A DNA stretch of 18,435 nt from JACIYW01 sp014359745 (GTDB lineage Bacteria > Pseudomonadota > Alphaproteobacteria > Rhodobacterales > Rhodobacteraceae), in the NCBI GenBank assembly GCA_050433985.1, contig JBNPWE010000036.1, positions 1 to 18,435 on the forward strand, read 5' to 3'. Of this stretch, positions 1-6,179 are shown piece by piece. A program made the position numbers and the translations under genes. How positions within the stretch are numbered: position 1 is the stretch's first letter; the number at the start of each line of letters is the position of its first letter. The notes under the pieces were generated by a model, which searched no databases, was not told the origin of the DNA, and was given only the letters and a program-made list of their open reading frames with translations.

Positions 1-198
1 GTCGAATCCGTCGCCAACGTGATCGTCGGCTACGGCGTCGCGGTCGTCACCCAGATCCTGATCTTCCCCATCTTCGGGCTGCATGCAACGCTGGCGCAGA
101 ACCTGAAGATGGGCGCCATTTTCACCGTCGTCTCGATCGCCCGTTCCTTCGCCTTGCGGCGGGTGTTCGACGCGATCCGGATGCGGAGCGCCAAATGA
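1..198 (+). CDS. DUF7220-like small membrane protein, 3' part
   Basis: Frame 1 is open from the window edge to TGA at 196-198, giving 65 residues; the start lies upstream of the window. The peptide has two hydrophobic stretches (VANVIVGYGVAVVTQILIF and a later AIFTVVSIARSF) and ends in a basic tail. This pattern matches the short DUF7220-type proteins that sit beside terminase genes in Rhodobacterales prophages. I recognise the family from memory of its layout (paired helices, then SIARS.xLRRxF); no search was run. The role is unknown, probably an inner-membrane protein expressed by the prophage. It converges on the DUF3489 gene, with a strong hairpin between the two. Confidence 0.6.
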   Translation, partial: VESVANVIVGYGVAVVTQILIFPIFGLHATLAQNLKMGAIFTVVSIARSFALRRVFDAIRMRSAK

Positions 199-200
199 TC

Positions 201-227
201 GACCGCCGCCCCGTAGGGACGGCGGTC
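201..227. terminator. Hairpin between convergent genes
   Basis: GACCGCCG (201-208) pairs perfectly with CGGCGGTC (220-227), and an inner CCC/GGG closes a 3-nt loop after one mismatch. It lies directly after the stop at 198 and before the convergent stop at 252, where a bidirectional terminator would sit. There is no U-run on either side, so intrinsic termination is an inference from stem strength and place. Confidence 0.45.
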
Positions 228-251
228 ATCAGCTTGTCGGGGTCCGGCGCG

Positions 252-824
252 TCAGGCGGCGGGGAGTTTGTACACGCGCCCCCGATCCTCGACCTTCTCC
301 GAGGTCACCTCGAGCCCGAGCTTCTTCTTCAGCGCCCCGGCCATCGCGCCGCGCACCGTGTGCGACTGCCAGCCCGTCGCGGCCATGATCTCCTCGATGG
401 TCGCGCCGTCCGGTGCGCGCAGCATGGCGATCAGCGTGGCCTGCTTGGTGCCCTCGCGCGGTGTGCGCGTCTTGAGCGCGCACTCGGTCTCGGCGGGGGT
501 GTCCGTCGCGGGCTCTTCGATCGGCGCCTCGTTGGCGCCCGCAGGCGCGGTGTCCGCGTCCTCGGGCTCGATGCCGATAGCGACGAGCCCCGCGTCGGTG
601 GCGACCAGCGTGACGCCGTGGCCGTCGCCGGTCTCGCGCCAGACGGGTTCGCCCTTGCGTATGTCCGCGTCGACCTCCTGCAGGAACCCCTTCGCGAGCA
701 TCGCGCCGACCACCTTGGCGGCGGCGCCGCCCCGCAGGCTGTCGGGTAGCGGCAGGGTGATGCGGTTGTCGCGCTGTGCGGCGGAGCTGAGGATGATGGC
801 TTGGGTGTCGGAAATCTTGGTCAT
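252..824 (-). CDS. DUF3489 domain-containing protein
   Basis: This is a 190-residue protein starting at ATG (complement 822-824), with CGGGAG on the minus strand at 831-836, six bases upstream. The N-terminal part (about 1-85) contains PLPDSLRGGAAAKVVGAMLAKG, which looks like a small helical module. A low-complexity acidic and Ala/Pro linker covers about 85-118. The C-terminal part (about 125-190: TKQATLIAMLRAPDGATIEE, then GWQSHTVRGAMAG, then KKKLGL) is the conserved DUF3489 unit, which reads like a winged helix (helix, turn, TVRG recognition helix, wing). DNA binding is inferred from that shape; the function is not established. Genes of this type commonly sit beside terminase genes in alphaproteobacterial prophages, as here. 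Confidence 0.85.
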   Translation of the reverse strand: MTKISDTQAIILSSAAQRDNRITLPLPDSLRGGAAAKVVGAMLAKGFLQEVDADIRKGEPVWRETGDGHGVTLVATDAGLVAIGIEPEDADTAPAGANEAPIEEPATDTPAETECALKTRTPREGTKQATLIAMLRAPDGATIEEIMAATGWQSHTVRGAMAGALKKKLGLEVTSEKVEDRGRVYKLPAA

Positions 825-914
825 CGTCGTCTCCCGTATCGGGGCGCGCGGAATGCGGGCCCTTCTACGAGGCCGAGCCCGCCAGTCGGCGGGCGGGACC
901 GGGAGCGGGTCGTC

Positions 915-1139
915 TCACTCGGCGTGTTCGCCTTCGCTAAACGCCATGTCGGTGATCTCGCGCAGCTTGGCGCGGTAGTGGTTCAGGGTGCCGACATGGC
1001 CCCAATTGATCTCGTCGGGGTGGGTCTCGAAATGGTCCGCGCTCAGGGTGGCGAGCCGCTCCATCATCGCGTCGATCTCGAACTTGGCGGCGATGAAGGC
1101 GTCGAGGGCTTTCGTGTTGTCGGTCGCGCGGCGGGTCAT
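915..1139 (-). CDS. Small hypothetical protein of the prophage early block
   Basis: A 74-residue product is predicted from ATG (complement 1137-1139). The open frame continues upstream to 1322, but AAGGAG on the minus strand at 1148-1153 sits eight bases before this ATG and fixes the start. The product is acidic and helical (MTRRATDNTKALDAFIAAKF, then MMERLATLSADHFETHPDEI, ending FSEGEHAE) with no membrane segment. I do not recognise a named domain. It is on the same strand as the DUF3489 gene and ends 90 bases before that gene starts, so they may share a transcript. It diverges from the small terminase gene. Confidence 0.7.
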   Translation of the reverse strand: MTRRATDNTKALDAFIAAKFEIDAMMERLATLSADHFETHPDEINWGHVGTLNHYRAKLREITDMAFSEGEHAE

Positions 1140-1202
1140 CGGGGTGGCTCCTTGGGTCGAGTTGCATCGCTTCGTTGGAGTGACGTTCGCTCTCTCCGGC
1201 GC

Positions 1203-1221
1203 GCTTATCAACTCGATAAGC
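1203..1221. promoter_or_regulatory. Dyad, candidate operator in divergent intergenic region
   Basis: GCTTATC (1203-1209) and GATAAGC (1215-1221) form a perfect 7-bp inverted repeat around AACTC. It lies in the 113-bp gap between the minus-strand hypothetical gene and the plus-strand small terminase gene. Its size and place suit a dimeric repressor controlling one or both genes. No convincing -35/-10 pair could be assigned, so the role is inferred. Confidence 0.4.
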
Positions 1222-1252
1222 ACATGATTCAGAATGATAATCGGAGCCGTCG

Positions 1253-1849
1253 ATGCAGGGCAAGAGCGAGCGCCAGTACGCCGCCCATGTCGGGCTGTCG
1301 CGCGGCGCAATCCAGAAGGCAAAGACGACCGAGCGGCTGGTCCTCTATGCCGACGGCAGCATCAACGCGGCCGCCAGCGATGCGCGGCGTGCCGAGACGA
1401 CGGACCCGTCGAAGACCCGCAAGCCGCCAGCGCCGAAGCTGAAGCCTGTCCCCGAGGCGGCGGTGGCCGCCGTCGGCGACACGCTGCGCGAGCAGGGGCT
1501 GGCTGTCCCGCCCGTTGGCGGCGGCACGACGTTCCTGCAGGCGAAGACGGCGAACGAGGTGCTGAAGGCGCAGGAGCGGCGCATCCGGCTCCAGAAGCTG
1601 AAGGGGGAGTTGATCGAGCGGGCCCGCGCGCTGGCGCTGGTGTTCCGGCTGGCGCGGGAGGAACGGGATGCGTGGGTGAACTGGCCCGCGCGCGCGGCGG
1701 CGCTGATGGCGGCCGAACTCTCGGCCTCGTGCAGCGACGCGACGGGCCAGCAGATCACCGTGGAGCCAGCCGCGATGCAGAAGGTGCTTTCGAGTCATGT
1801 ACGCGCCCACCTCATTGAGCTCGCCGAGGTCCGGCCCGACTTCCGGTGA
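1253..1849 (+). CDS. Phage terminase small subunit-like protein
   Basis: A 198-residue protein starts at ATG 1253, with GGAG at 1243-1246. The N-terminus (about 1-30: SERQYAAHVGLSRGAIQKAK) is a helix-turn-helix of the type used by Nu1-like small terminases to bind the packaging site. A Pro/Ala/Lys linker follows. A long amphipathic helical region (about 100-150, EVLKAQERRIRLQKLKGELI) fits the oligomerisation segment. Members of this group are often labelled 'elements of external origin'. It overlaps the large terminase start by 53 bases, typical of translationally coupled terS-terL. The gene looks intact, but its partner is broken, so packaging cannot work. Confidence 0.8.
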   Translation: MQGKSERQYAAHVGLSRGAIQKAKTTERLVLYADGSINAAASDARRAETTDPSKTRKPPAPKLKPVPEAAVAAVGDTLREQGLAVPPVGGGTTFLQAKTANEVLKAQERRIRLQKLKGELIERARALALVFRLAREERDAWVNWPARAAALMAAELSASCSDATGQQITVEPAAMQKVLSSHVRAHLIELAEVRPDFR

Positions 1850-2700
1850 CGATGACGCGCTGACGGACTTTGACGGCGCGGCGGAGATTCTGCGCACTTG
1901 GGGCAACGGGCTCCGGCCCGACCCGGACCTGACCGTCTCGGATTGGGCGGACCGGCATCGCATGCTCTCGGGTCGCGCCTCGGCCGAACCCGGGCGGTAT
2001 CGCACGGTGCGCACGCCCTACATGCGCGAGATCATGGACCGGCTGAGCCCCGGCGATCCGACCCAGCGGATCGTGTTCATGAAGGCCGCGCAGGTCGGGG
2101 CGACCGAGGCAGGCAACAACTGGATCGGGTTTGCCATCCACCAGGCACCGGGGCCGATGCTGGCGGTCCAGCCCACCGTGGAATTGGCGAAACGCAACTC
2201 GCGCCAGCGGATCGACCCGCTGATCGACGAGAGCCCCGAGCTGCGGGAGCGGGTGAAGCCCGCGCGATCGCGGGACGCGGGCAACACGATGCTGTCGAAG
2301 GAGTTCGCGGGCGGCATTCTGATCATGACGGGCGCGAACTCGGCGGTCGGGCTGCGATCCACACCGGCGCGGTACATCTTCCTCGACGAGGTCGACGCCT
2401 ATCCGGCCTCGGCTGACGAGGAAGGCGACCCGGTCACGCTGGCGGAAGCGCGGTCGCTGACCTTCGCCCACCGGCGCAAGGTGTTCCTCGTCTCGACGCC
2501 GACGATCCGGGGGCTGAGCCGGATCGAGCGCGAGTTCGATGCGAGCGACCAGCGCCGGTACTTCGTGCCGTGCCCGCATTGCAGGGCAATGCAATGGCTG
2601 AAGTTCGACCGGCTGCGCTGGCAAAAGGGGCGGCCGGAAACGGCGGAATATCATTGCGAGGGCTGCGAGACGCCCATCGCGGAACACCACAAGACGGCAA
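1797..2700 (+). pseudogene. Phage terminase large subunit (GpA type), 3'-deleted
   Basis: About 300 codons of a GpA-family terminase remain of the usual 600 or more. Visible parts are a Walker-A-like KAAQVGATEAGNNW (about residues 98-111), a Walker-B strand RYIFLDEVDAYP (about 195-206), the coupling motif VFLVSTPT (about 227-234), and a zinc-ribbon-like CPHC...CEGC pair (about 258-290). Homology stops at EHHKTAIL near 2700; the C-terminal nuclease domain is gone. The frame stays open to 2948, but those last 80 residues read the tail tube gene out of frame and are junk. The ATPase half may be made but cannot cut or package DNA. The break removed everything between terminase and tail tube. Confidence 0.88.
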
Positions 2701-2964
2701 TTCTGGATCGAGGTGCGCTTTGCCGACAGCACGCTGGTCAGCCAGGCGATCAACGGCGATCCCGCCGAGATCAGTTTCGCCTATGTCCTGCCCTCCGGCG
2801 AGGCCTTCACCTTCACCGTCCATGCCGTCTATCTGCCGCGCCCCCGCATCGAGATTTCCGGGCCTCAGGGCGTGCAGGCGACCTTCGACTGGCAGGCCGC
2901 GCGCGACAACGTGGTGGGCCGAATGTGCACCGCAACCCTGATCAATGATGTGGAGACCTATTGA
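2698..2964 (+). pseudogene. Phage tail tube protein, C-terminal fragment
   Basis: Frame 1 encodes about 88 residues from the deletion junction (QFWIEVRFADSTLVSQAING) to TGA 2962-2964. The Thr/Gln/Ala-rich beta-strand pattern (AEISFAYVLPSGEAFTFTV, then QGVQATFDWQAARD and a final LINDVETY) and the place just before the chaperone pair support a major tail tube protein. Its N-terminal part is missing. A GTG at 2713 could start a short product, but it has no good ribosome-binding site and lies inside a conserved strand. The stop overlaps the next ATG as TGATG, so it was translationally coupled to the chaperone. Confidence 0.65.
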
Positions 2965-3401
2965 TGATCTGCCTGAACCTGACCGCCGCGCCCGAATGGC
3001 TGGAGCTCGCCCCTGGCCTGCGATTGCTGGTCGCCCCCCTGACCACCGCGCTGATGGTGTCGGCCCGCGCCGATCTGGTTGTGGAAACACTCCCTGAGGG
3101 CGCGACCCAAGAGGAAATGGCGCTGGCCATGGCCAAGGCCGTCGCCCGCCGCGCCGTGCTGGATTGGGAAGGTGTCGGTGATGATGCAGGCAACATCCTG
3201 CCCGTTTCGCCCGAGGGCATCGACGCCCTGCTGGAAATCTGGCCGGTCTTTGAAGCCTTCCAGACCCGATACGTCGCGCGCGGCCTGTTGCTGGACGCGG
3301 AAAAAAACGTCTCCGCGCCCTTGCTGAATGGCACTTTAGCGGGGGCGACCGGTACTGCGAAGCGTGCCAGGTCTCGTGCCAGGACTGCCCCGCAAGACTG
3401 A
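2964..3401 (+). CDS. Phage tail assembly chaperone (lambda gpG-like short form)
   Basis: A 145-residue protein starts at ATG 2964, overlapping the tail tube stop as TGATG, with GGAG at 2952-2955. A TTG at 2961 is in frame but less likely. The N-terminal part has beta/hydrophobic character (LAPGLRLLVAPLTTALMVSA), followed by helices (EEMALAMAKAVARRAVLDW, then GIDALLEIWPVFEAF) and a basic low-complexity tail past the slippery site (AKRARSRARTAPQD). In siphophages the gene between tube and tape measure encodes a chaperone that coats the tape measure. The order here, plus the frameshift signal at 3302-3347, supports that role. Sequence identity with lambda gpG is not claimed. Confidence 0.7.
   Translation: MICLNLTAAPEWLELAPGLRLLVAPLTTALMVSARADLVVETLPEGATQEEMALAMAKAVARRAVLDWEGVGDDAGNILPVSPEGIDALLEIWPVFEAFQTRYVARGLLLDAEKNVSAPLLNGTLAGATGTAKRARSRARTAPQD
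3302..3347 (+). promoter_or_regulatory. Programmed -1 ribosomal frameshift signal
   Basis: The heptamer A AAA AAC (3302-3308) is in the correct phase with the chaperone frame (AAA 3303-3305, AAC 3306-3308). Seven bases later a stem forms between 3316-3328 and 3335-3347: 13 consecutive pairs, three of them G-U, with a 6-nt loop TGGCAC. A shift to -1 gives AAA AAA CGT and then an open frame to TGA at 3629-3631. Slippery site, spacer length and stimulatory stem are the three parts expected of a -1 site, as in the G/GT genes of tailed phages. Confidence 0.75.
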
Positions 3402-3631
3402 ACCGACCCCACAGCTTCGAGGGCTGGCAGGTCTGGGATCTGGTTGGCCGACTCGTCGGGCAGCTGCGCGTGATCCCCGGCGTGGTGCTCGGCTGGGACA
3501 TGGGCGCAGCTTTGGCGCTGGCGCAGGCGTTGGGCATCGCCCCCCTGATCGCCGCCGAACTGCTGCCAGAGATCGAGGCGGTGATGGTGCGTAAACTGAA
3601 CGAGCAGATGGAAGGAATTCGCGATGGCTGA
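3308..3631 (+). CDS. Tail chaperone frameshift extension (gpT-like part of a GT fusion)
   Basis: The -1 frame after the slippery site is open for 107 codons. The joined product (2964-3308 then 3308-3631) would be 222 residues. The extension reads EWHFSGGDRYCEACQVSCQD with four cysteines spaced CxxC-x3-CxxC, then SFEGWQVWDLVGRLVGQLRV, helices, and a final EAVMVRKLNEQMEGIRDG. The CxxC cluster resembles a metal-binding knuckle (inference). No ATG lies before the middle of the domain and no ribosome-binding site precedes the frame, so frameshifting is the simplest way to make it. The stop overlaps the tape measure start (3624) by eight bases. In lambda the T part contacts tail tube protein while the G part holds the tape measure. 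Confidence 0.65.
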   Translation, partial: RLRALAEWHFSGGDRYCEACQVSCQDCPARLNRPHSFEGWQVWDLVGRLVGQLRVIPGVVLGWDMGAALALAQALGIAPLIAAELLPEIEAVMVRKLNEQMEGIRDG

Positions 3632-4002
3632 GAAACGCGTGTCCGTCCGCCTCGCCGCAGTTGGCGGCCGCCAGGTGCGCGCCGAGCTGGAGGGCGTGGG
3701 TGCGGCTGGTGCGCGGGGATTTGGCCGCCTGTCGAGCGAGATGGACATGGCCAATGCCCGCGTCGCCGCATTCGCCCGTCGCGCCACGCTTGCCGCCGCT
3801 GCCGCAACTGCTGCGCTGGCCGCTGCCGGGGGCGCGATGATCCGCCCGGGCCTGCAGACCGTCGATGCACAGGCGAAACTCGCGGCCTCGCTCGGCACCA
3901 CCGTGGCCAGCATTCAGGTGCTGGAGCGCGCGGGCGATCTGGCGGGCGTGTCGATGGGTCAAATCGAACAAGCCACCGTGCAGCTGACGCGGCGGCTGGG
4001 CG
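3624..4002 (+). pseudogene. Tail tape measure protein, N-terminal fragment
   Basis: The gene starts at ATG 3624 with AAGGA at 3612-3616, overlapping the chaperone extension. About 125 residues remain: VSVRLAAVGGRQVRAELEGV, an Ala-rich hydrophobic helix (about 55-72), and LAASLGTTVASIQVLERAGD followed by MGQIEQATVQLTRRL. This is the usual N-terminus of alphaproteobacterial prophage tape measure proteins, which run to several hundred residues or more. At about 4000 the sequence switches in frame to an IS110-type transposase, giving one open frame 3624-4769 of 381 codons. No tail of defined length could be built from this fragment. Confidence 0.75.
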
Positions 4003-4850
4003 CGCGGCCCCTGGCGCGTGTGGTCTACGAGCCGACCGGGCCGTATCATCGCCTTTTCGAGGAGACCCTCGCGGGCAAGCTGCCGCTTGTGAAGGTGAAC
4101 CCGTTGCAGGCGCGACGGTTTGCCGAAGCCTGCGGAACCCGCGCGAAGACCGATGCTCTGGATGCCTGCGGCCTGGCCCGCATGGGGGCGGCGTTGACGC
4201 TGGAACCGGATATGCCTATCTCCAGGAATACACGTATTCTCAGGGACTTGCAGGTTGCCAGGACAGCCCTGATCAAGGAGCGCACCCGGCTGCGCAATCG
4301 CGGCCATGTCCAGACGAACACCGTGCTCAAGCGCCAGACCAAGACCCGCCTCACCCTGGTCGAAAAACAGATCGCTGAACTGGACACGGAGATCGCGAAA
4401 CGCATTGACACCGATGAACGATCGGCACGTCAGCGCGACATCCTGCGCTCCATTCCCGGGCTCGGCCAGGTCGCTACGGCTGCAATCCTGACCTTCCTGC
4501 CCGAGATCGGCACGCTGGACCGCAGACAGGTCGGCAGCCTTGTCGGCCTCGTTCCGCACACCCGCGAATCCGGCCAGTGGAAAGGCAGATCGTTCATCAG
4601 TGGTGGCCGCAAACCCCTGCGGGACGCCCTCTACATGCCAGCCCTCGTCGCCATACGGCATAACCCCGATCTCAAGGCCAAATACGAAGACCTGCATGCC
4701 GCCGGAAAGCCCGCCAAGGTCGCTATCGTTGCATTCGTCGGGAAAACAGCGCCCCACGCTGTTTTCTAACCCTCCTCATTGCGCAAGCTCATCGAAATGG
4801 CAAACGCGCTGATCAAAGCGGACCGGATCTGGGTTGAAAAAACCGCTTGA
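4003..4850 (+). mobile_element. IS110-family transposase, 5'-truncated and interrupted
   Basis: The remnant keeps the second half of the DEDD domain (VVYEPTGPYHRLFEE carries the E; AKTDALDACGLARMG carries the two D). A coiled linker and a Transposase_20-type C-terminal region follow (RSIPGLGQVATAAILTFLPE, then ESGQWKGRSFISGGRKPLRD with the candidate catalytic serine). The first 60 or so residues, with the first catalytic D, are missing, as is the upstream non-coding end where IS110-group elements carry their guide (bridge) RNA. Near the C-terminus a 45-bp insert adds an in-frame TAA at 4767-4769. The original tail RKLIEMANALIKADRIWVEK continues in the same frame to TGA 4848-4850. Transposition is not expected. 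The right end should lie near 4851. Confidence 0.85.
4736..4780 (+). repeat. 45-bp palindromic insert within the IS110 transposase
   Basis: GAAAACAGCG (4742-4751) and CGCTGTTTTC (4757-4766) form a perfect 10-bp stem with loop CCCCA. The sequence CATT occurs just before (4732-4735) and at the end (4777-4780) of the segment. Removing 4736-4780 restores GCA TTG CGC AAG and an uninterrupted transposase C-terminus in the same frame. This is the pattern of a small insertion with a 4-bp duplication, but an aberrant form inherited by this IS subgroup is also possible. Confidence 0.5.
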
Positions 4851-4853
4851 TCA

Positions 4854-5156
4854 AGACGGATACTGCAGACTATCCAGCGGCGCAACTTCTACCAGCTCGC
4901 CGCCGAGGTCAGCCACCGCAGCCGTTATTACCACCAATACACCATGTCGGTGGATGTCACCGGTGACAGTTCGACCTGGCATCAGCCCACCGAGGACGCC
5001 GAGGAGATCGTAACCGAGGCGCTGCGTGATCTGGCCCGCTGGCTCTACCGCCAGCTTCAGAGCGAATACGACCACCTAACCTCGGATGAGGCCATCGAGG
5101 AGGGGATCGTCGTCAACGAGTACACGTTCACCGTAGGAGAGAGGCGGTTTGGGTGA
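4854..5156 (+). pseudogene. 5'-truncated hypothetical protein downstream of IS110
   Basis: The frame is open directly after the IS110 stop at 4848-4850 and ends at TGA 5154-5156. The peptide ILQTIQRRNFYQLAAEVSHR, then RYYHQYTMSVDV, then ALRDLARWLYRQLQSEYDHL, ending VNEYTFTVGERRF is well formed and highly charged. Homologues that I recall begin a few residues earlier (an RLQRR-type start), so only a short N-terminus was lost to the IS junction. An ATG at 4944 could give a 70-residue piece, but it has no ribosome-binding site. The function is unknown; similar small proteins occur on Rhodobacterales plasmids and prophages. Confidence 0.5.
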
Positions 5157-5191
5157 TGCGCGAGTTTCGAAGAACTTTCCTGACCGAATGC

Positions 5192-5220
5192 TTGAAGTGT
5201 ACGTCAAGGTGGCGTACATT
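5192..5220 (+). promoter_or_regulatory. Promoter with embedded operator of the TacA/TacT-type pair
   Basis: TTGAAG (5192-5197) and TACATT (5215-5220) are spaced by exactly 17 bases. The inverted repeat TGTACG (5198-5203), nine bases, CGTACA (5213-5218) fills the spacer and runs into the -10. Binding of the ribbon-helix-helix antitoxin, alone or with its toxin, would block RNA polymerase, which is the usual autoregulation of such pairs. The predicted start near 5227 leaves a leader of about 19 bases that includes AGGAGG. Confidence 0.65.
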
Positions 5221-5245
5221 ATGGATAGCACAACAGGAGGCGACC

Positions 5246-5554
5246 ATGCTTGGTTTCCATGACACCACGCGCGCGATCGATGAGCGTAACGAGGCCCGGA
5301 TGAATTTCCGGACCAAGCCGCGCATCAAGACTGCGATCCAGCAGGCGGCGGCGCTTTCTGGCGTGGACGATTCCGTCTTCACGATGAATGCCGCCTACCA
5401 GGCAGCGCTGGCAACGATCGCGGCGCATGAACGGACGGTGCTGCAGCCGGTCGATCATGACGCGTTTTTCGCGGCACTCGATGCCCCGGCGGTGCCGACT
5501 GACGCTCTGCGTACGGCCTTCCGTCGGTATGGCAAAACGGTTGTGTCGCAGTAA
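5246..5554 (+). CDS. TacA-type (DUF1778) ribbon-helix-helix antitoxin
   Basis: A 102-residue protein starts at ATG 5246 with a perfect AGGAGG (5235-5240) five bases upstream. The frame is open further upstream, but that part covers the promoter. Residues about 17-50 (ARMNFRTKPRIKTAIQQAAA, then LSGVDDSVFTMNAAYQAAL) match the DUF1778 ribbon-helix-helix: a beta strand that enters the DNA groove and two helices. The C-terminal part (VDHDAFFAALDAP, then DALRTAFRRYGK) matches the segment that wraps and neutralises the partner acetyltransferase. Its stop TAA is directly followed by the toxin ATG (TAAATG), so the two are coupled. It probably represses its own promoter through the palindrome at 5198-5218. 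Confidence 0.85.
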   Translation: MLGFHDTTRAIDERNEARMNFRTKPRIKTAIQQAAALSGVDDSVFTMNAAYQAALATIAAHERTVLQPVDHDAFFAALDAPAVPTDALRTAFRRYGKTVVSQ

Positions 5555-6115
5555 ATGGCGGCATCACAAAAGGCCGCCTACACCATTGAGCCGTTCGATC
5601 CAGAGAGACATGATCGAGCGGCTTTTTCTTGCGACGTCGAACAGGTCGACAACTACTTCCAGAAGACCGCCAACAAGCTCGCCAAGGCGGATAATGTCCG
5701 TCTCTACGTGATGGTCGACCCTTCCGGCACAGTCATTGGGTTCTATGCCCTGAACGCGCATGCCGTTCACTTTACGGATCTGCCCGCAAAGTTCGCGCGG
5801 ACCCGGCCCTCGCATGGGAACATCCCCGCCGCATACATCTCGATGATCGGGCGTGATCAGAAGTTCCGCGGTGGCGGATTTGGCGGCGATCTGCTTGTAG
5901 ATGCCCTCCGCCGAATTGCAGTTGCAGCAGATGCCATCGGCGTTGCGGTGGTCATGCTTGACGTTCTCGATTGCGGTGAACCTGACCGCGTCGCTCGCCG
6001 CAAAGCACTTTATGAAAGCTACGGCTTCCAGTCGCTCGCATCGAACCCGCTGAGGATGTTCTTGCCAGTCAGCGTCGTTCGGAAGCTGATCGCCGAGGAA
6101 ACCAAGGACAGCTGA
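5555..6115 (+). CDS. TacT-type GNAT acetyltransferase toxin
   Basis: This 186-residue GNAT protein starts immediately after the antitoxin stop with no ribosome-binding site of its own, as expected for translational coupling. Visible parts are DVEQVDNYFQKTANKLAKAD (substrate-side N-terminal helix), GTVIGFYALNA (strand), the acetyl-CoA loop DQKFRGGGFGGDLLVDAL (motif A; usual form RGxGxG), and ALYESYGFQSLASNPLRMFL with the family tyrosine that acts in catalysis. Family knowledge: such toxins acetylate the amino group of charged tRNA and halt translation, and the DUF1778 partner blocks them. All key elements are present, so the pair looks functional. This makes it the best-preserved unit of an otherwise decayed stretch. 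Confidence 0.87.
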   Translation: MAASQKAAYTIEPFDPERHDRAAFSCDVEQVDNYFQKTANKLAKADNVRLYVMVDPSGTVIGFYALNAHAVHFTDLPAKFARTRPSHGNIPAAYISMIGRDQKFRGGGFGGDLLVDALRRIAVAADAIGVAVVMLDVLDCGEPDRVARRKALYESYGFQSLASNPLRMFLPVSVVRKLIAEETKDS

Positions 6116-6138
6116 TAGGAACTGAGATCTCGCTGTCC
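6106..6138. terminator. Inverted repeat at the end of the toxin gene
   Basis: GGACAGC (6106-6112) and GCTGTCC (6132-6138) pair across a 19-base loop that spans the toxin stop. It lies in the gap before the convergent gene ending at 6180. There is no T-run, so it may only slow transcription or have no role. Confidence 0.3.
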
Positions 6139-6179
6139 ATCTGGTCGGGTAGACCCGATCGGATCTGGATCCTCGCGTG

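Noticed and set aside
3364..3594. Short plus-strand frame starting MPGLVPGLPRKTEP
   Set aside because: It is a third-frame shadow; the real reading here is the -1 extension of the chaperone, which has Trp/Leu/Ile content and family-like helices.
2434..3870. 478-codon minus-strand open frame across the phage tail block
   Set aside because: It spans a deletion junction between two unrelated phage genes on the other strand and has no domain character.
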